Assembly: GCF_003967515.1 (NCBI RefSeq)
Contig: NZ_BIFQ01000001.1
Location: 5,890,001-5,954,000 of the forward strand
Reading direction: 5' to 3'
Length of the DNA stretch: 64,000 nt
Source of the DNA: Dictyobacter aurantiacus
GTDB taxonomy: Bacteria > Chloroflexota > Ktedonobacteria > Ktedonobacterales > Ktedonobacteraceae
Shown piece after piece: positions 17,001 through 25,756 of the stretch. A program made the position numbers and the translations under genes. The stretch's first letter is position 1; each line of letters opens with the position of its first letter. The notes under the pieces are model-generated. The model did no database searches, was not told the DNA's origin, and saw nothing but the letters and a program-made list of their open reading frames with translations.

Positions 17001-19007
17001 CTCGCGTTGTTGAGGATAGGCGATAAAGGAAGCGCAGGCCGCTAACGGCGCCAGGTCTTCCGACAGCGGTGTATGTTCAGATGCGAGCAGCCTTTGCCAG
17101 GCCAGTGCCGCCTGCTGGCGCGCTGACTGGGCTTGATGGGACGCTGCATCCTCATTTGCTTTATAGAGATAGAGTGTACCCAGCAGATAGTATGCTCTGT
17201 CTATGCCGCGTATGGCTAATTGTTTTACCTGTTCGATTGCCTCGTCACGCGGCAAATCGCGTCCATTGATATAGGCTTGAATAAGTTGTGAGACGGGATC
17301 TGTGCGCTTCCCAACTGCCTGTTCTACATATTGATACGCCAGGTTCCATTGACCTTGACGAAGGTAGCGCACCAGCAGAAAGCGCGCGGCCTGTTGATGC
17401 TGACCCTTTTTAGCCGCCTGTTCCAGCAAGGACAGGCTTCTGCTCTGATCGCGTTCAGCCAGTCCACGCCAGAATGTCTGGTCGGCCAACGGAAGACGAG
17501 CAAACCAGGATAGCGTCATCAGGTGTGCTGCTTGATCCACATATTTAAATGCAAGAGACTGAGCCAGAGAGGTACGCAGTGCCTCCAGAGCTTCTTCCTG
17601 ACTATAGCCAGCTTCTATCCAGGCGTTTCCCTTAAAGACGAGGGTGTTAGTCGATATAGTTGTGGCCGCGTCAATACTCAGAGGAAGGGGCATCAGACGA
17701 GCCTGTATTATGGGAGCCAGCGGCGTTTCTGTCGTGGCCATCTGTTTGAGCAGCTTGAGCGCGCCGGACCGCTCCGCCAGATCCGGGTCCTGATGGAGTA
17801 GTATACAGGCAATGGTCCAGCGTCCCGACCAGCGGGCGCAGCGTTCAAAGCACTCTACAATCCGATCATTGAGGCCGCAAAGCGCATAGGTCCATGCAGC
17901 GTAATATCCCTGCCTGGACAATTGCGAATCTGCTTCCATTAGCATATCAAATTGTGCGCGCGCTTGCTGTGCTTGCCCTTTGAACAGATAGGCACGCCCG
18001 AGTGTTGCCAGTGCTACCTCCCCTACATAGCGATGCAGGCGGCATTGTGTAAGAAGTTGTATTGTGTCGGCATCAAAGGGAAAAGGTGTGGATGGCTCTG
18101 GCTGATCGAGCCACTGCATCAATAGATGCAGGTCAAGCAGCGTTGCGATATCGGAATCGCGAAGCAGGGATTGAAATGCTTCCCCTTGCTTCAGACGGGT
18201 GACCGCGGTCATGTTTCCCAGGCGAAGTTCACAGGCTAACAGTCCCAGGTATGCAATGCGGTCTGTATTATCCTGACCGCACGCTTGCTCAAAGTATTCC
18301 CTGGCCTCTTCGGGCGCCCTATTGATGAGTAGCGCGTGGATGCCTCTGGCGTTAAATAGATGAGGAACCAGAACTGGCAGGGTAGGAATATGCAAGGGGA
18401 GCAGTGAGCGCATAATATGGTTGGCCTGTAGCAGGCGAGTGTCTGAAGCTTGAAAGTCCAGATCGAGGAGCGTATCCAGGAGCTGGAAGAGCTCTGTTTC
18501 CTCTTGAGGATTTGCAAGCATGTCCAGGTAGGATATGTAGATATCTATGTGCTGGTTTTCGGTTGCTCTCTGGCGCACCAGTTCATGCACGCAATACGTG
18601 CGGATCGCCTGATCGCTAGTTGTATCTTTATAAAGCTTTTCGGCAAGCTGCCGAACATAAGTGTGCGCTCCTCGAGCAATATACGCTTCGAACAGTGGCT
18701 GCCAGATCATCGAGGCGGAAGACATATCATCGGTGGGTGCGGTCTGCTGCTGGAGGAACTGTGCCATGGTTTCAACATCAGTCAGGTCTTCATCACTCAG
18801 GTGCTGCCGGCGCTCTGGGGAGAGAAAGGCCGTAAGAAAAGGGGACCAGAGGTGGAAGTAGAACGGAGGTTCAGAGAGCTTTTTGCGGACAAAGCGCAGC
18901 AGATCAAGGCTTTTTTGAGAGTCCCTCTCGCTGTGCGCCTCGATTAAAGCTTTTTTGATCCGACCTTCACGCGAGAACTTATCCCAGAATGATACAGTTG
19001 GTTGCAT
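14013..19007 (-). CDS. Giant TPR-like helical-repeat protein, first gene of chaperone operon
   Basis: A 1664-residue, apparently all-helical cytoplasmic protein without signal peptide or membrane segments. Many 34-residue-like units are visible, for example GRAYLFKGQAQQARAQFDML and YRGLSLHKPEPGQAIHFYEE. The C-terminal 150 residues are highly charged (EERLRHMLESGQHEI) and probably extended helix, ending in a Lys-rich tail. It starts at ATG 19007 behind GAGGA and is the first gene of a five-gene operon with J-like, GrpE-like, Hsp70 and zinc-ribbon proteins. TPR proteins commonly recruit Hsp70 or clients, so a scaffold role is likely. I recognise no catalytic domain. Confidence 0.75.
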   Translation of the reverse strand: MQPTVSFWDKFSREGRIKKALIEAHSERDSQKSLDLLRFVRKKLSEPPFYFHLWSPFLTAFLSPERRQHLSDEDLTDVETMAQFLQQQTAPTDDMSSASMIWQPLFEAYIARGAHTYVRQLAEKLYKDTTSDQAIRTYCVHELVRQRATENQHIDIYISYLDMLANPQEETELFQLLDTLLDLDFQASDTRLLQANHIMRSLLPLHIPTLPVLVPHLFNARGIHALLINRAPEEAREYFEQACGQDNTDRIAYLGLLACELRLGNMTAVTRLKQGEAFQSLLRDSDIATLLDLHLLMQWLDQPEPSTPFPFDADTIQLLTQCRLHRYVGEVALATLGRAYLFKGQAQQARAQFDMLMEADSQLSRQGYYAAWTYALCGLNDRIVECFERCARWSGRWTIACILLHQDPDLAERSGALKLLKQMATTETPLAPIIQARLMPLPLSIDAATTISTNTLVFKGNAWIEAGYSQEEALEALRTSLAQSLAFKYVDQAAHLMTLSWFARLPLADQTFWRGLAERDQSRSLSLLEQAAKKGQHQQAARFLLVRYLRQGQWNLAYQYVEQAVGKRTDPVSQLIQAYINGRDLPRDEAIEQVKQLAIRGIDRAYYLLGTLYLYKANEDAASHQAQSARQQAALAWQRLLASEHTPLSEDLAPLAACASFIAYPQQRESNARTLIQCFQTLNPAMHQPWLEWHVALAVLWYGTLHEFSSIHPTMLHVADMVRRVDDATAVTLAGACASFVLRLRAETATDQFFQFLEQLAQEDGRSIHKPILSIAIVAGLRAWYPAAERPQRTQIEERLRRHLAQDPGNGLFMLYLTYITLSHNLGAEAIALLQSTTPDDLTQAYIVDTLLRLLTNTLTERSTPSAEVQLTALSQKALDLIQTITSGHIQEVYTLLLSPQASRILEIWRMERILPPMCLYMLQNAIDPPMFWIYVLRTWRLRTHASADLILVARCMCMLGYTDDGCQAWEEALHASANDERQIAWREDFVRFLCRQAVSEQATGQTLEAANKLRMAARWTRSEFGLQLSEARLLLIANTLESRAALTRLLAYLFPDFESGDTPLGRYHVLELTLAHNPALIEALMAQDRERIQQQWQQTLQAQSNDMRLLHTLSVLSWEYAFSKQARHRDTEADWITSTALWLLLLSSETFWHYFAQERGGDEHDESRTLTPRQQEDLWQDALDTILVFHSTSARKSLAAGAISQARIHAHCLALGRQSSQSLIAHLEHAGLPFSLVSEPARLEQIKNQAQKLLNDWSQSLLKDAERSVDDARSIARLPNGIRKNYQGGIAILEPFIQLDVPVTRILLACLDWYNDWCRDLNLNGTSVQFRHTAQQASAICEQLQKLCNKRNTYAAENQAIALHLYYRGLSLHKPEPGQAIHFYEEARDWGSTLPYLDDQLSSARLQYLKEITDRHANQHQFEEAYQAIEQAEHLINDHDELRKLRMRISYHHARELKTERKYTEAFSRGRQALALDPTNKDIQRFISEMEELIPEEGYAQTIHDAEHEPEKQDKVRLRQRLASIPASSRFFKQAQDLLNQLYPSPKAEPKRAGQDEDETLDEKKIAEREERLRHMLESGQHEISPAKSREELAQLLARRAARDAKQATIPNGLNPKTQHARLVFARDTAEEALNYDPRNAIAKQTLAEVNSLLEEKSKEKKK

Positions 19008-19169
19008 GCTTCGAGATCCTCAGGGAAGTATTTTAGGTAAGGATAGCTAAGCGCAAAAGGCGCGCTGTAATGAATAGGTGCTCTTTTTCCCAAAAACCTT
19101 TATAAGAGCGTTATTACAGACATATTGTACAAGGCTCGTCAAGAGTTTTCTGAAGAATTCGGCCTGTTG

Positions 19170-19222
19170 TTCCCGCAATGGCTGTTTCCCATCGGGCCAA
19201 TGAGAAACAGCCATTGCGGGAA
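19170..19222. terminator. 19-bp stem hairpin after DinB gene
   Basis: The arms at 19170-19188 and 19204-19222 (beginning TTCCCGCAATGG) are perfect reverse complements, separated by 15 bases. It lies immediately downstream of the minus-strand DinB gene and upstream of the chaperone operon. A strong T-run is missing, so it may be a terminator or mRNA-stabilising hairpin. Confidence 0.6.
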
Positions 19223-19226
19223 GAGG

Positions 19227-19772
19227 TTATGCTGTGAGGCTGGCGCGGCGTCGCATCATGGCTTTGAGGGCCTCTATCTCGCCCATGTGGCCGCAGGTGC
19301 CGAGGAAGACGGTCTGGAGCAGCTGTTGTTTGGTGTATGGAGCACCTGGATAGAGCGGCTCTTGCAGCGGCTCGGATGAGGATAGGGAGCGCAGGAAGGT
19401 CGAGAGCGCATTACTGGTCTGACGCAGGTACAGGAGTAGATCCTGAGCGCTCAGAAGAGGGATGGCTGCGACCTCCTGTTGCGTATAGCCAGTTACGGTG
19501 CCCAGTCCTTGCTCTCCGATGCCTTGCGGATTGTAGCCGGTGCGTTCGGCCCAGCCGCGTGTAAGCCAGAGCTCCTGCGTGGCTGGTTGCCCTTGCAGCA
19601 GGCGTGCGGTCACATCCAGCCAGCGGCCGACATGCCAGACCGTCACCCCGATTGAATTTCCCTCCGCGTCTGGCTGCCAGGCCAGTTCCTGTTCTGTGAG
19701 ATTCTTCACCTCACGATGCGCCCATTTCGACAATTGTGTAATGAGGTCGGCGTATAGTTCAACATCTTGCAT
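19227..19772 (-). CDS. DinB-family protein
   Basis: A 181-residue four-helix-bundle protein of the DinB/YfiT superfamily. Metal-site histidines are visible in VTVWHVGRWLD (about residue 47) and GTCGHMGEIEALK (about residue 160). In this superfamily the bundle binds a divalent metal and acts as a thiol transferase (bacillithiol- or mycothiol-dependent) or has unknown roles. The gene lies divergent from a LysR regulator across a 171-base gap, so regulation by that protein is plausible. Starts at ATG 19772. Confidence 0.8.
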   Translation of the reverse strand: MQDVELYADLITQLSKWAHREVKNLTEQELAWQPDAEGNSIGVTVWHVGRWLDVTARLLQGQPATQELWLTRGWAERTGYNPQGIGEQGLGTVTGYTQQEVAAIPLLSAQDLLLYLRQTSNALSTFLRSLSSSEPLQEPLYPGAPYTKQQLLQTVFLGTCGHMGEIEALKAMMRRRASLTA

Positions 19773-19943
19773 TATGATCTCCCTTCATTCAGCCTTATAA
19801 GTGTGCTAAGCGTGTCTACAATCGATGTTTTCTAGTGAGGTATCTTCTTCATGAAGACCTACCAAGCATAGAGTCGGCTGTGTTATAGTGTCAATATAAA
19901 CTTTTTGAATGTTTCTTTCATTTCCACTGAATGGAGGAGAGGC

Positions 19944-20831
19944 GTGGAACTACGGTACCTGGCGACCTTTCAGACGATTGTACGCGAGGGGAGCTTTATT
20001 CGGGCGGCGGAGAGCCTCTCCTATGCACCCTCCACGATTACGCTCCACGTGCAGCACCTGGAGGCGGAACTGGGCTTCAAGCTCTTTGTGCGGCAGGGCA
20101 AGCAGATCCAGCTATCGACCGCCGGGCAGGCGCTCTATGAACAGGCGGACGCCCTGCTGCAACATGCGCGTACGCTTGAGCAGACCATGAAGGAGATCGT
20201 CGCCGGCGAGGCCGGGAGCCTGCGCATCGGGGTAATTGAGCCCGCGGCCAGCGTCTATCTGATGCCGCTGCTGGCCGCACTCTGCCAACGCCATCCACAG
20301 GTGCACGTAACGTTGGAGGTAACGGGGACGCGTTTCATCTGCCAGCGCGTAGCGGCGGGCCAGCTTGAGATTGGCCTCTGCTCTCCTCCTCCAGCCGAAC
20401 TGGGTCTGACATTTGAGCCGCTCTTTTTTGAGCCCATCGCCTTACTGCTCCCGGAGTCCCATCCGTTGGCCCAACAGGCTCAGATAACGCCAGCCGACCT
20501 GCAGGGGCAGCGTCTGCTCCTCACCGGTCAGTACTGCGCCTACAGGGAGACGATTGAGCACTTTTTCAGTCCGCGTGGCCTGAGTGTTCAACCGTGCATG
20601 GAGATCAGCAGCTTTGAAGCGCTCAAGTCGGGGGTAAAGTCCGGCATTGGGATAGCCATCATCCCCGCCAGGGCCGCCACCTATCCTCTGGAGGGGACTG
20701 TCCTGAGGCCGCTGGTGGACTGTGAACAGCTGGCCTTGCCTGTCGGCCTTGTGCGCTCACCCCAGCACTATGTTTCCCGGCCCCTGCTGGAACAGCTTAT
20801 CTCCGATCTGCGTCGATTACTGGTACATTGA
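19944..20831 (+). CDS. LysR-family transcriptional regulator
   Basis: A 295-residue LTTR. The N-terminal winged helix-turn-helix reads LATFQTIVREGSFIRAAESL then STITLHVQHLEAELG, followed by LFVRQGKQIQLSTAG. Residues 90-290 form the periplasmic-binding-like effector domain (LRIGVIEPAASVYLMPLL). The GTG at 19944 was chosen because GGAGGAGAGG lies directly upstream and it aligns the start with the family; the open frame runs to a TTG at 19905. It is divergent from the DinB gene, the usual arrangement for a LysR target. The effector is unknown. Confidence 0.88.
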   Translation: MELRYLATFQTIVREGSFIRAAESLSYAPSTITLHVQHLEAELGFKLFVRQGKQIQLSTAGQALYEQADALLQHARTLEQTMKEIVAGEAGSLRIGVIEPAASVYLMPLLAALCQRHPQVHVTLEVTGTRFICQRVAAGQLEIGLCSPPPAELGLTFEPLFFEPIALLLPESHPLAQQAQITPADLQGQRLLLTGQYCAYRETIEHFFSPRGLSVQPCMEISSFEALKSGVKSGIGIAIIPARAATYPLEGTVLRPLVDCEQLALPVGLVRSPQHYVSRPLLEQLISDLRRLLVH

Positions 20832-20954
20832 GGCTCAAGTCATTCTGCAATTAAGAGCGTAGAGACAGCATTTTCTCATCAGCAAAGCTGCCCCTACACC
20901 GAGTGACAAGAAACGAGATCCACAAGAGCAATGCTTCAAACAACACAAGATGCT

Positions 20955-21512
20955 TCACTCTTCCAACGAGTTGTAACCATACTCGAAGTGCTCTTCTTCA
21001 TTGGTGTAGGACTGCCTGCACGTCACCACCTCACCTGGTTGCAAGCGTGGTCCTTCCAGTGCGGGGATATCTATCGCAGCCCAATCAATCTCCACTCGAA
21101 CAGCTGACTCCTGCCCAGAACTCGCTGGTTCTGTCGGCCAAAGGATGTCGATGAGCTCGTCACGAGAGATCTGCCGCTGTGAATTCTGACGCGTTTGGTC
21201 TGAGGGGAGAAGGTCTACGTTGCTCACGTCGAGGATATAACCATCAGCAGTACCTTGCAGGGGAGGATAACCAGGAAGGTGGAAGGTGATGTAAGGATGC
21301 AAGTCCTTTTTCCAGACCATCTTCCCCTCAGAATAGACAAACAAATTGATGACCTCTCCATACCAGAGAACCAAATAGGGTCCTAGCCTTTGCTGACTCA
21401 AATCGTCTGCCAATGCTTGTTTGATCTCTTCAACACCGGAGAAGAGATAGTAGTCGGCCTTGCGAGCACCACCCGGATCGACCCAGAGTTCTAGCAAATA
21501 AAAACTGCGCAT
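20955..21512 (-). CDS. Hypothetical protein
   Basis: A 185-residue acidic soluble protein with no family I recognise. The N-terminal half is rich in alternating hydrophobic residues (FYLLELWVDPGG, YLVLWYGEVINLFVYSEG) and looks beta-rich. A helical stretch SRDELIDILWP follows, then an acidic C-terminus. There is no signal peptide or membrane segment. Coding potential is supported by its length and the lack of a better frame. The ATG at 21512 follows a TTG at 21515; ribosome-binding support is weak. Confidence 0.5.
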   Translation of the reverse strand: MRSFYLLELWVDPGGARKADYYLFSGVEEIKQALADDLSQQRLGPYLVLWYGEVINLFVYSEGKMVWKKDLHPYITFHLPGYPPLQGTADGYILDVSNVDLLPSDQTRQNSQRQISRDELIDILWPTEPASSGQESAVRVEIDWAAIDIPALEGPRLQPGEVVTCRQSYTNEEEHFEYGYNSLEE

Positions 21513-21653
21513 CAAAGGAGATGGATTCCTTTCTATAGAAGCATTTTACTCCAGCTGTGTTTTCGTCCATGAATGTTATTTGTTGATGGATGAAGCTGTC
21601 AAGGCCTTGCCTTTTTCTTGTTGCCTTCCTCTCTGCAAACATATGATGCACAT

Positions 21654-22211
21654 TTACGGCGGACAATCGTTCTGCTGCTGCGGTTGTTGCAGATCTATCT
21701 GTTCACATTTTTTCCAGCCGTAGATAATGCAGATGAGCGATAAGCTGAAGCACGTGGCGCTTAGCCAGAAGAAGATCCATTTAAACTGGGAGAGCGGGAA
21801 GCTCATGGCGCTGAGGGCAGCGATTCCCAGTACGAGGTAGAGGAAGAGCTGAATGCAATCACTGATATGTTGCTGATGGCTGACTTTTTCAGTGTAGAGA
21901 TGATGCCAGGTGGAATATAAGTTGGGGTTGGCCCGCTCAAGCAGTATTTTTTGATGTAAGCGCAGCGTGCTCATCATGACACCTTGATGGGCACTGAGGG
22001 CGGCCGTCACCAGGGCTAGAAAGCCGACGCCGACGTCGAGGTAGTTAAAGTCTGGTTGCGTGAGGGACGCGGCGATTACGGTGCTGGATACCGTGACAAA
22101 GGCCAGCAGGATATGGTTTTGCAATTGAAGCCTGGCCGTGATTTCGCGCCCAATATCCCTGTACAGATCATTGCTGGTGACCTCTGGCCTGCTTTGTTGC
22201 TCAGCCGCCAT
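21654..22211 (-). CDS. Small multi-pass membrane protein
   Basis: A 185-residue protein with four predicted transmembrane segments arranged as two pairs, near residues 36-55 and 60-78, then 120-140 and 145-168. A soluble helical loop of about 40 residues separates the pairs. The N-terminus is amphipathic and the C-terminus Gln-rich. The layout recalls two-pair helical membrane proteins, but I cannot name a family. I chose the ATG at 22211 because GAGGGGGT lies 9 bases upstream; another ATG nine bases earlier is too close to that site. Confidence 0.55.
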   Translation of the reverse strand: MAAEQQSRPEVTSNDLYRDIGREITARLQLQNHILLAFVTVSSTVIAASLTQPDFNYLDVGVGFLALVTAALSAHQGVMMSTLRLHQKILLERANPNLYSTWHHLYTEKVSHQQHISDCIQLFLYLVLGIAALSAMSFPLSQFKWIFFWLSATCFSLSLICIIYGWKKCEQIDLQQPQQQNDCPP

Positions 22212-22414
22212 GACTTTCATACCCCCTCACTTGTGCGGGAAAGCTGCCATCCCTCCTGCATATTGCCCCTCTTAGCAAGCCCACTCTCATTTAGTATAGC
22301 CTGAAGTACCAACGACCTGCTTTCTGAACAGGTTCTGGCCCTTTGTATAGGGAATTGCTCTTCTTCTGGACAGTAAGATGGTTTTGTTTTAATAGACGAT
22401 GTCTTGCCAATGAA

Positions 22415-22455
22415 CAGCCCGGCGGCTATTCTGCGAAAGAATAGCCGCCGGGCTG
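22415..22455 (-). terminator. 18-bp GC-rich hairpin after oxidoreductase gene
   Basis: The arms at 22415-22432 (CAGCCCGGCGGCTATTCT) and 22438-22455 pair perfectly around a five-base loop. It lies 27 bases downstream of the minus-strand Gfo/Idh/MocA stop. Reading in the minus direction, the following bases are not a clean T-run. Confidence 0.6.
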
Positions 22456-22481
22456 CTGGTTGTTGTTCGGGCGCGTCGGGA

Positions 22482-23633
22482 TTAGAGTTTCATATCGACC
22501 CAGGTGGCGCCCTTCTGGGAGCTTTCGACGGCTTTGGTGATGAAGAGCATGCCGCGCAGACCGTCGTAGACGGTGGGGTAGCCACCGAGGGGTTTCTCAC
22601 CGGATTCGACGCGCCGGATGTCGGCGATGGCCATGCGGTAGATGTTGGCGAAGGCCTCGTAGAAGCCCTCGGGATGTCCGCCGGGCGTGCGTGCGGCCGC
22701 GCGGGCCTCTTCGCTGGTGTAGGGCGCATTGGTGCGATAGATCTGCGTCGGCTGTCCCGGCTGCTTGAAGAGGAGCGTATTTGGCTCCATCTGATGCCAT
22801 TCGAGTCCGGCGCGCGTGCCGTAGACGCGGATATTGAGGTTATTCTCCTCGCCAGCCGCGATCTGCGAGCAGGTCAGCAGTCCCTTGGCGCCGTTCTCCA
22901 GGCGCAGCAGCATGTTGGCGTCGTCGTCGAGCTGGCGTCCCGGCACGAAGGTGCTCAGGTCGGCGCTCAGCGAGGCGATCTTCTGGCCGGTGATGAACTC
23001 CAGCAGGTTCTCGCCGTGGGTGCCGATGTCGCCCACGCAGCCGGCGATGCCGGACTTTGTGGGATCGGTACGCCATGCGGCCTGCTTATTGCCGGACTGC
23101 TCCTGCGGCTCCATCAGCCAGTCCTGGATATATTCGACGATTACCTTGCGGATCTCGCCCAGGGCGCCGCTGCGCACCAGGTCGCGCGCCTGGCGTACCA
23201 TAGGATAGCCGGTATAGTTGTGGGTCAGGGCGAAGATCAGGTTCTTGCTCTCGACCAGCGCCACCTCTTCCTGCGCCTGCTCCAGGCTGAAGGACATAGG
23301 CTTATCGGAGACCACGTGGATGCCGTGCTGCAGGAAGGCTTTGGCCACCGGGTAGTGCATATGGTTGGGGGTAGCCACAATTACAAAGTCGATACCATCG
23401 GGTCGGCTGGCCTCTTTCTCGGCCATCTCCTCGAAGCTGGCGTAGGAGCGATCCAGGAACCAGGCTTTGGCGGACTCTTCGGCACGCTGCGGATCGGTCG
23501 ACATGGCGCCCGCCACTACCTGCGCCTGCCCATCCAATTCAGCTGCGACGCGATGGACCGCGCCGATAAAAGAACCTTTGCCGCCGCCCACGATGCCGGC
23601 TCGTAATCGTCGATTCGCTACGTCTCTGCCCAT
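22482..23633 (-). CDS. Gfo/Idh/MocA-family oxidoreductase
   Basis: A 383-residue NAD(P)-dependent dehydrogenase. The Rossmann fold begins [17 protein letters not shown]; the catalytic region has DKPMSF (the EKP-motif position, with Asp instead of Glu) and [13 protein letters not shown] with the active-site His. Family members oxidise or rearrange sugars and inositols. The start is supported by TAGGAG upstream. It is followed by a second family member in the same orientation, 196 bases away with a hairpin between them, so the two may be separate transcripts. The substrate is not readable from sequence. Confidence 0.88.
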   Translation of the reverse strand: MGRDVANRRLRAGIVGGGKGSFIGAVHRVAAELDGQAQVVAGAMSTDPQRAEESAKAWFLDRSYASFEEMAEKEASRPDGIDFVIVATPNHMHYPVAKAFLQHGIHVVSDKPMSFSLEQAQEEVALVESKNLIFALTHNYTGYPMVRQARDLVRSGALGEIRKVIVEYIQDWLMEPQEQSGNKQAAWRTDPTKSGIAGCVGDIGTHGENLLEFITGQKIASLSADLSTFVPGRQLDDDANMLLRLENGAKGLLTCSQIAAGEENNLNIRVYGTRAGLEWHQMEPNTLLFKQPGQPTQIYRTNAPYTSEEARAAARTPGGHPEGFYEAFANIYRMAIADIRRVESGEKPLGGYPTVYDGLRGMLFITKAVESSQKGATWVDMKL

Positions 23634-23776
23634 TGCAGTGTTCTCCTATCTGTCACTATGGTACAGCGGTTATGTGTGGATATGCGTGCGTGGTGAGGCG
23701 TGACTGCTGTACCTTTGCCATTGAGAGATATATATGAAGGATACCACGCGTAGATGATATATGAGAATAGCTGCAG

Positions 23777-23801
23777 GCCGGGAATGGCTGACATTCCCGG
23801 C
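23777..23801 (-). terminator. short GC hairpin
   Basis: GCCGGGAATG at 23777-23786 pairs with CATTCCCGGC at 23792-23801 around a five-base loop. It lies 27 bases downstream of the minus-strand oxidoreductase ending at 23829, at the same distance as the hairpin after the neighbouring gene. Confidence 0.55.
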
Positions 23802-23828
23802 GCTACGTTGGGTTTGCGCCCGTATAGA

Positions 23829-24935
23829 TTAGCGATCTTCGCTCCAGTCGTGTTGGCCTGGATTGAGAGGGGCCGGGCGCTCGCACATGCTGGTCAGCTC
23901 GATGTGCTTGTTCTGGTCGGAGGCGTCATGGAAGGCCTCCATGATGTCGAGCACGTGGTAGGCCAGGTCGCCGTTGGCGCGATGGACGCGACCAGAATTG
24001 ATGGCGTGGGCCATGTCGGCCAGGCCGATGCCACGGCTATTCTCGGCGTAGGCATGCGTCAGCGCCACCTCGCGCCACTCTTTTTCCTGTGCCGTACGCA
24101 CGTAGACGGGGCCGCCGAAGGTATTGGGATCGGGCACGACCAGGGTCCCCTCGGTGCCATAGATCTCGATGCGCGGCAGCTGGTGTGACCAGACGTCGAA
24201 GCTCATGATGATCGAGCCGACGGCGCCGCTGGCGAAATCCATCACGCCCGCGATATGCGTCGGCGTATTGACCTGGATCTTCGTACCATAGCGCGGCTGG
24301 CTGGTAATCAGGCGCTCCGGGAACGTAATGCGGGCCGAGCCGGTCACGCGGCGCACGGGTCCCAGCATAGCGATCAAGGCAGTCAGGTAGTAGGGTCCCA
24401 TATCGAACATCGGGCCGGCACCAGGCTGGTAGAAGAAGTTCGGATCGGCGTGCCAGCTCTCGGGACCGTGGCCGAGCATGAAGGCGGTTGCGCCGATCGG
24501 CTCACCGATCGCCCCATCGTTGATCAGCTTGATGCAGGTCTGGATGCCACCACCCAGGAAGGTATCGGGGGCGCAGCCCACACGCCGGTTCTGGCCCTTG
24601 CCCAACTCAAGCAGGGTGCGTCCCTGCTGGCGATTGATGGCCAGCGGCTTCTCGCTATAGGTGGCTTTGCCGGCCTCAATGGCGGCCATGCCGATCTCGG
24701 CATGGACCTTCGGGATGGTCAGATTGAGAACGATGTCGATCTCGGGATCGGCCAGTAGTTCCTCAGGGGTGCAGGCTTTGGGAACATTGTAGCGCTGGGC
24801 CTGGGCGCGGGCGCGATCCATATCGATATCTGCGCATGCGGTGAAATTCAAAATGTCAAACTTGCTCGGGGCTTCCAGGTAGATAGAACTGATTTGTCCA
24901 CAGCCAATCACACCTACGTTGGTTTTCTTTGTCAT
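23829..24935 (-). CDS. Gfo/Idh/MocA-family oxidoreductase
   Basis: A 368-residue dehydrogenase. The Rossmann nucleotide site is [15 protein letters not shown], the EKP motif is TYSEKPLAI, and the C-terminal domain has [14 protein letters not shown] at the active-site position. The late [14 protein letters not shown] strand is typical of sugar dehydrogenases of this family. It sits upstream of the other oxidoreductase in the same direction and may act in the same sugar pathway. GAGGAG lies 13 bases before the ATG. The reaction (for example on a sugar lactone or inositol) is not determined. Confidence 0.88.
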   Translation of the reverse strand: MTKKTNVGVIGCGQISSIYLEAPSKFDILNFTACADIDMDRARAQAQRYNVPKACTPEELLADPEIDIVLNLTIPKVHAEIGMAAIEAGKATYSEKPLAINRQQGRTLLELGKGQNRRVGCAPDTFLGGGIQTCIKLINDGAIGEPIGATAFMLGHGPESWHADPNFFYQPGAGPMFDMGPYYLTALIAMLGPVRRVTGSARITFPERLITSQPRYGTKIQVNTPTHIAGVMDFASGAVGSIIMSFDVWSHQLPRIEIYGTEGTLVVPDPNTFGGPVYVRTAQEKEWREVALTHAYAENSRGIGLADMAHAINSGRVHRANGDLAYHVLDIMEAFHDASDQNKHIELTSMCERPAPLNPGQHDWSEDR

Positions 24936-25047
24936 TGTAGAAATAGACTCCTCTTCCTGTTAGGGCACGATGATGCCAGAGTTTATTGTAAACATCATAC
25001 CATGGCAAGAAAAGGTTTTCCAAGAAAATGCAGGGGGAATTTATTTT

Positions 25048-25542
25048 TCATGCGCGGCGCATACGTTCCGTGACCCACTGCGTACTTCTCTGCTGTTGTT
25101 TGACAGCGACATCGTGCTGATAATGTGCGACAAGATCGGCAATCGTTTGCTCGCGCAACGCATCGCGCCAGGCTTTTTCTGCCTGTGCCATTACCACATG
25201 GATTCCGCAAGGGCGCCGATATGCTTGAGGTTCCTGGGCGAGTGGACCTTGCTGGCGAATCTCTGTGCAGCGAAAGAGTGGCTCACGTCCGTCTATAGCT
25301 TCCACCACTTCTAGTACCGTAATCTCTTCAGGCGAACGTTGCAGGCGGTAGCCTCCTTTGGGACCGGGCAATGATTCGATGATGCGTGCGTTGGTAAGTG
25401 CCTGAAGATGCTTGGCCAGGTAGGTCTCTGAAAGGCCGTGATATTGGGCCAGTGCTTTCGTTGGTAATGTAGCCCCCGGCGGCAGCTCCGCCAGCACGCT
25501 CACACAATGTAATCCCCACTCAACTCCTTCGCTTAGTTTCAT
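25048..25542 (-). CDS. Rrf2-family transcriptional regulator
   Basis: A 164-residue regulator. The winged helix starts MKLSEGVEWGLHCVSVLAEL, has recognition segment SETYLAKHLQAL and wing GPKGGYRLQRSPEEITVLEV, all standard for Rrf2. Two Cys (RCTEI and RPCGIH) lie in the region where IscR and NsrR bind a cluster, but only two are apparent, so redox sensing rather than a stable Fe-S centre is possible. It is divergent from an AhpD-like gene, and the shared region contains matched inverted repeats that are likely its operators. Confidence 0.88.
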   Translation of the reverse strand: MKLSEGVEWGLHCVSVLAELPPGATLPTKALAQYHGLSETYLAKHLQALTNARIIESLPGPKGGYRLQRSPEEITVLEVVEAIDGREPLFRCTEIRQQGPLAQEPQAYRRPCGIHVVMAQAEKAWRDALREQTIADLVAHYQHDVAVKQQQRSTQWVTERMRRA

Positions 25543-25601
25543 CGCTGCTTTTCTCCTGATGCTGATCGAATCTATGATCTGATACCACCATCGACAATGG
25601 C

Positions 25602-25705
25602 TATCCTGGATAGTATTGGCCTGAATTACTGCGCATCCTGGACAGATAATATCCTTGATAAAAATTGTCCATGAATATATAATATGGATATAATTTGTCC
25701 AGGAT
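25602..25705. promoter_or_regulatory. Rrf2/AhpD promoter and candidate Rrf2 operators
   Basis: Three related sites are present: TATCCTGGATA at 25602-25612 (itself a palindrome), ATCCTGGACA at 25635-25644, and its reverse complement TGTCCAGGAT at 25696-25705. The AhpD-side promoter reads TTGTCC at 25665-25670, an 18-base spacer and TATAAT at 25689-25694. The last operator abuts the -10 element, so repression of the AhpD-like gene is likely; the first site could control the regulator itself. Confidence 0.6.
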
Positions 25706-25756
25706 AGTATACGTGTTTTGTGTTAGAAATTCAACCAGTGAATAAGGAGAAACGAT

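Noticed and set aside
19008-19160. CIRCE/HrcA operator before the chaperone operon
   Set aside because: I looked for the TTAGCACTC/GAGTGCTAA inverted repeat upstream of 19007 and did not find it.
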